A stretch of DNA of 64,000 nucleotides from Sediminibacterium sp. (GTDB taxonomy: Bacteria; Bacteroidota; Bacteroidia; Chitinophagales; Chitinophagaceae), in contig JAOASM010000050.1 in NCBI GenBank assembly GCA_030158665.1, positions 1-64,000 of the forward strand. Reading direction: 5' to 3'. The notes beneath the pieces are model-generated. The model was not told the origin of the DNA, made no database searches, and worked only from the letters and a program-made list of their open reading frames with translations. Position numbers and translations under genes: made by a program. Below, piece after piece: positions 61,456 to 64,000 of the stretch (position 1 is the stretch's first letter; every line of letters starts with the position of its first letter).

Positions 61456-63273
61456 ATGAAGAAATTTTTTCGCATCGTAAGTTATATCAAGGAATACAAG
61501 ACCTATATGGGCTGGTATGGTCTATTTATCTTGCTATCGATCCTTTTTAGCTTGTTTTCATTGGGTATGCTGACCCCTTTCCTTGATTTGATCTTTGGGA
61601 ACAATGCTTTTGCAAGTCTTACACCTGTATCAGTAACAGATACCGCTAATCTTAAAGACGTTATTTACCAATTTTTGCAAGACATCATCAAGGCCAATGG
61701 TAAGGCTTATGCTTTGGGATGGATTTGTTTATTCATCATCGTTTCTATCTTTTTCAAAAATTTATTTTTATACCTCGCTTTTTATTTTTTGGCACCCATC
61801 CGCAATATGGTAACCAAGAAGTATTCCAAGTTATTATACGATAAGATTTTACAATTACCTGTTGGCTATTTTACTGAAAAAAGAAAAGGAGATATCTTAA
61901 GTAGGGCATCGAATGATATTGCTGAATTAGAAAGCTCTGTAATTAGTGCATTAGAAGGCTTAATTAAAGAGCCACTTACCATCATTGGTATTTTAATTTT
62001 CTTATTCTTAATCAGCGCAAAGCTGACTTTATTTGTATTTATTTTACTACCAGTAGCTGGCTTTATTGTAGGAAGAATAGGACGTAGTTTAAAAAAGCAT
62101 ACCAATAGTGCGCAAGTTAAATGGGGAGAGATTTTAAGTCAGATGGAAGAGACTTTATCTGGATTAAGAATCATCAAAGCATTCAATGCAGAAGGAAAAG
62201 TGAAAGGTCAGTTTTACGGATTGGTAGAAGATATCTTTAATTTAAAGAATCGAATTTTAAATCGTCGTGACTTAGCTTCTCCTGTGTCTGAATTTTTAGG
62301 CGTGACCATTTTATGTGGTGTACTTTGGTTTGGAGGCAAGCTGGTTTTAAGTGGTGATATTTTATCTCCAGGTTCTTTTATCACTTATGTAGCTTTGTTC
62401 TCGCAAATTATCAACCCTGCAAAAGCCTTGTCACAGGCTATTTACAACGTCAATAGAGGTACAGCAACTTTAGATAGATTGAATGAGATCTTAGAAGCAC
62501 CAAATACCGTAGAAGAAGTTGCCAACCCTATTTTAATTGAAGGATTCAAAGACAATATTCATTTTGACAATGTTGGATTTGCTTACCATGATGCAAGTAT
62601 TTTGAACCATATTGAATTGACCATAAAAAAAGGTACCACCGTTGCTTTAGTAGGATCTTCTGGTGCAGGGAAAAGTACACTTGCCGATTTGGTGCCTAGG
62701 TTCCATGATGTGACCACAGGTAACTTATACATTGATGGAAAAAATATTAAAGACTATAGCTTACATAGCTTAAGACAACTCATCAGTATTGTAACACAAG
62801 AACCTATCTTATTCAATGATACGATTGCTGCCAATATCGCTTTAGGAAAACCAGAAGCTACGATGGAAGAGATTATTGCTGCTGCTAAGATTGCCAATGC
62901 TTATGACTTTATCACAAAGAAAGAAGGTGGATTTGAATCTATGATTGGTGACCGTGGAAGTAAATTAAGTGGGGGCGAGCGTCAACGTTTAACCATTGCA
63001 AGAGCCGTATTGAAAAATCCTCCGATCTTAATTTTAGACGAAGCCACTTCTGCCTTAGATACAGAAAGTGAAAGGCTGGTACAAGATGCGATTAACAATA
63101 TGATGCAAAACAGGACTTCTATTGTCATTGCCCATCGCTTATCTACGATTCGCCACGCAGATGAAATCATCGTACTACAGAAAGGCGCCATTGTAGAACA
63201 TGGCAACCATGAGACTTTGCTAGCACAAGGTGGTTACTACAAGAAGTTGATCGAGATGCAGGAAGTGAAATAG
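61456..63273 (+). CDS. ABC exporter, MsbA-like (fused TM and ATPase)
   Basis: The 605-aa half-transporter has six membrane helices (about 15-330) and an ABC domain with Walker A GSSGAGKST, Q-loop TQEPILF, signature LSGGERQRL, Walker B ILILDEATSALD and H-loop IAHRLST. This is the lipid-A or lipid flippase/multidrug type; the substrate is not fixed by sequence. Start at MKKFFRIV; the longer frame from 61399 crosses a TTACTTTG -7-like element. Confidence 0.92.
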   Translation: MKKFFRIVSYIKEYKTYMGWYGLFILLSILFSLFSLGMLTPFLDLIFGNNAFASLTPVSVTDTANLKDVIYQFLQDIIKANGKAYALGWICLFIIVSIFFKNLFLYLAFYFLAPIRNMVTKKYSKLLYDKILQLPVGYFTEKRKGDILSRASNDIAELESSVISALEGLIKEPLTIIGILIFLFLISAKLTLFVFILLPVAGFIVGRIGRSLKKHTNSAQVKWGEILSQMEETLSGLRIIKAFNAEGKVKGQFYGLVEDIFNLKNRILNRRDLASPVSEFLGVTILCGVLWFGGKLVLSGDILSPGSFITYVALFSQIINPAKALSQAIYNVNRGTATLDRLNEILEAPNTVEEVANPILIEGFKDNIHFDNVGFAYHDASILNHIELTIKKGTTVALVGSSGAGKSTLADLVPRFHDVTTGNLYIDGKNIKDYSLHSLRQLISIVTQEPILFNDTIAANIALGKPEATMEEIIAAAKIANAYDFITKKEGGFESMIGDRGSKLSGGERQRLTIARAVLKNPPILILDEATSALDTESERLVQDAINNMMQNRTSIVIAHRLSTIRHADEIIVLQKGAIVEHGNHETLLAQGGYYKKLIEMQEVK

Positions 63274-63324
63274 TTAGTTGCCTAAACTTTAGTTTCATTT
63301 AAAATAGCATTCCATATAGACAAT

Positions 63325-63346
63325 AATTCAGTATTTATACTGAATT
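63325..63346. promoter_or_regulatory. 22-bp perfect palindrome
   Basis: AATTCAGTAT-TT-ATACTGAATT has 10-bp arms and a 2-bp centre, 88 bp before the lipoprotein gene. A 16-bp part recurs inverted at 30880-30895. It is a candidate operator rather than a terminator, because no T-run follows. Confidence 0.5.
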
Positions 63347-63433
63347 AACTTCATTGCTTACCTGCTAACTTCATACTAGCTCGATTTGAGTAACTCAATT
63401 GTAAAATTGACAAATAAAATCAAAAAGAGAGTT

Positions 63434-64000
63434 ATGAAAAAAATGTTGGTTTATGGTCTCTTCCTCATTTCAATAAGTTCTTGTAAAAAAGATGTATCTA
63501 CCCAGATTGAATCCTCAGTAATTAAAGACAAGACAATTGCATGGATGATTTCAAAAAAAACGAATGTAACTTCTTTGCAATCGGCAACTATTGATTCGGT
63601 TGTGAAAAATCTAAATTGGGATGTGGTTTCATTTGATCAGATAAATGATAGTCTTAAGTCCGTCTTTATCCCTGTTTATAGCAATGAAATAAAAGGACTG
63701 ACAGTATTGTACAATGCAAGCAACCAATCCATTGATACTGGAAATTTAGTTCTAATAAAATCTATTGACGCTAAAGACCCCATAAATCATATAAATATAT
63801 ACAACCCAAACCTTCCTCCTAATTTCACTGGAACAATATCTGTATTTTCAGTTCATAATGAATTCGAATCTAAGCTAGGTGTAGTAAACGGTAGAAAAAT
63901 ATATAAAGCTGAGATAAGGAGTAAAAAATACAAAGAAACAATTGAGAATAAGAACCTAAATAAGAAAACAAATAATATTGAATGTATTGAACACTACTTA
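63434..64000 (+). CDS. Lipoprotein, truncated by the window edge
   Basis: The frame runs open for 189 codons to the end of the window. It starts MKKMLVYGLFLISISSCKK, a clear lipoprotein signal with lipobox ISSC and Cys at about residue 17. The mature part is soluble, rich in Asn, Ser, Lys and Ile, with no recognised motif; it continues beyond the window. Probably membrane-anchored and exposed. Confidence 0.7.
   Translation, partial: MKKMLVYGLFLISISSCKKDVSTQIESSVIKDKTIAWMISKKTNVTSLQSATIDSVVKNLNWDVVSFDQINDSLKSVFIPVYSNEIKGLTVLYNASNQSIDTGNLVLIKSIDAKDPINHINIYNPNLPPNFTGTISVFSVHNEFESKLGVVNGRKIYKAEIRSKKYKETIENKNLNKKTNNIECIEHYL

Noticed and set aside
1..64000. CRISPR arrays and cas genes
   Set aside because: No regularly spaced repeat with unique spacers; the only periodic arrays are the iterons and the 12-bp tandem repeats.

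Overview
The window comes from a Bacteroidota chromosome, most likely Chitinophagaceae or a close relative (family level is inferred). The evidence is the Bacteroidota housekeeping promoter (TTG, about 19 bp, TAnnTTTG) in front of many genes, few Shine-Dalgarno sequences, typical families (DUF3467, DUF4293, DUF4105, DUF6427-like, an OmpA protein with PorE-like architecture, an M56/TonB protein) and moderate-to-low GC. Two regions differ sharply in composition and content.

Region 1 (1 to about 10,980) is a very AT-rich integrated mobile element cut by the left window edge. Its right border is a tyrosine integrase gene with an excisionase-like gene in front, next to the 3' end of a tRNA-Met(CAT) gene. 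It carries a plasmid-type Rep protein with two winged-helix domains. The rep gene contains five direct repeats spaced 22-23 bp that are read in different frames, so the repeat is kept as DNA, as expected for an iteron origin. Across an AT-rich spacer, a promoter overlapped by an inverted repeat drives a coiled-coil protein. Behind it lie a ParB-like/DNA-methyltransferase fusion with non-canonical catalytic motifs, an AAA+ ATPase and a small HTH protein. A GNAT-like acetyltransferase and several unrecognised small genes follow, some with hairpins in their leaders. This ParB-MTase/AAA+/HTH group is the best candidate for an undescribed system. No relaxase or conjugation gene is in the visible part.

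Region 2 (about 10,980 to 64,000) is ordinary chromosome. It covers translation and nucleotide metabolism (pth, rplY, prs, folD, guaB, purQ, nrdJ, metG, frr, rbfA), DNA repair and uptake (radC, uvrA, dprA), queuosine (queE), isoprenoid and lipid synthesis (dxs, pcrB), glyA, scpA, and half of a split transketolase. It also covers envelope and redox functions: an OmpA/PD40 protein, a BlaI/M56 regulatory operon, an LD-carboxypeptidase, a DsbD pair, a GMC oxidoreductase with its small subunit, a LolC/E-like permease and an MsbA-like exporter. Regulators are an ECF sigma factor and a LytTR two-component pair. A HicAB toxin-antitoxin pair sits beside a degenerate M23-like protein. The window ends inside a lipoprotein gene.

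Several core genes (guaB, folD, metG, pcrB, dxs, uvrA) have the -7 element only 3-6 nt before the start codon, which suggests leaderless transcripts. Intrinsic terminators separate most operons.
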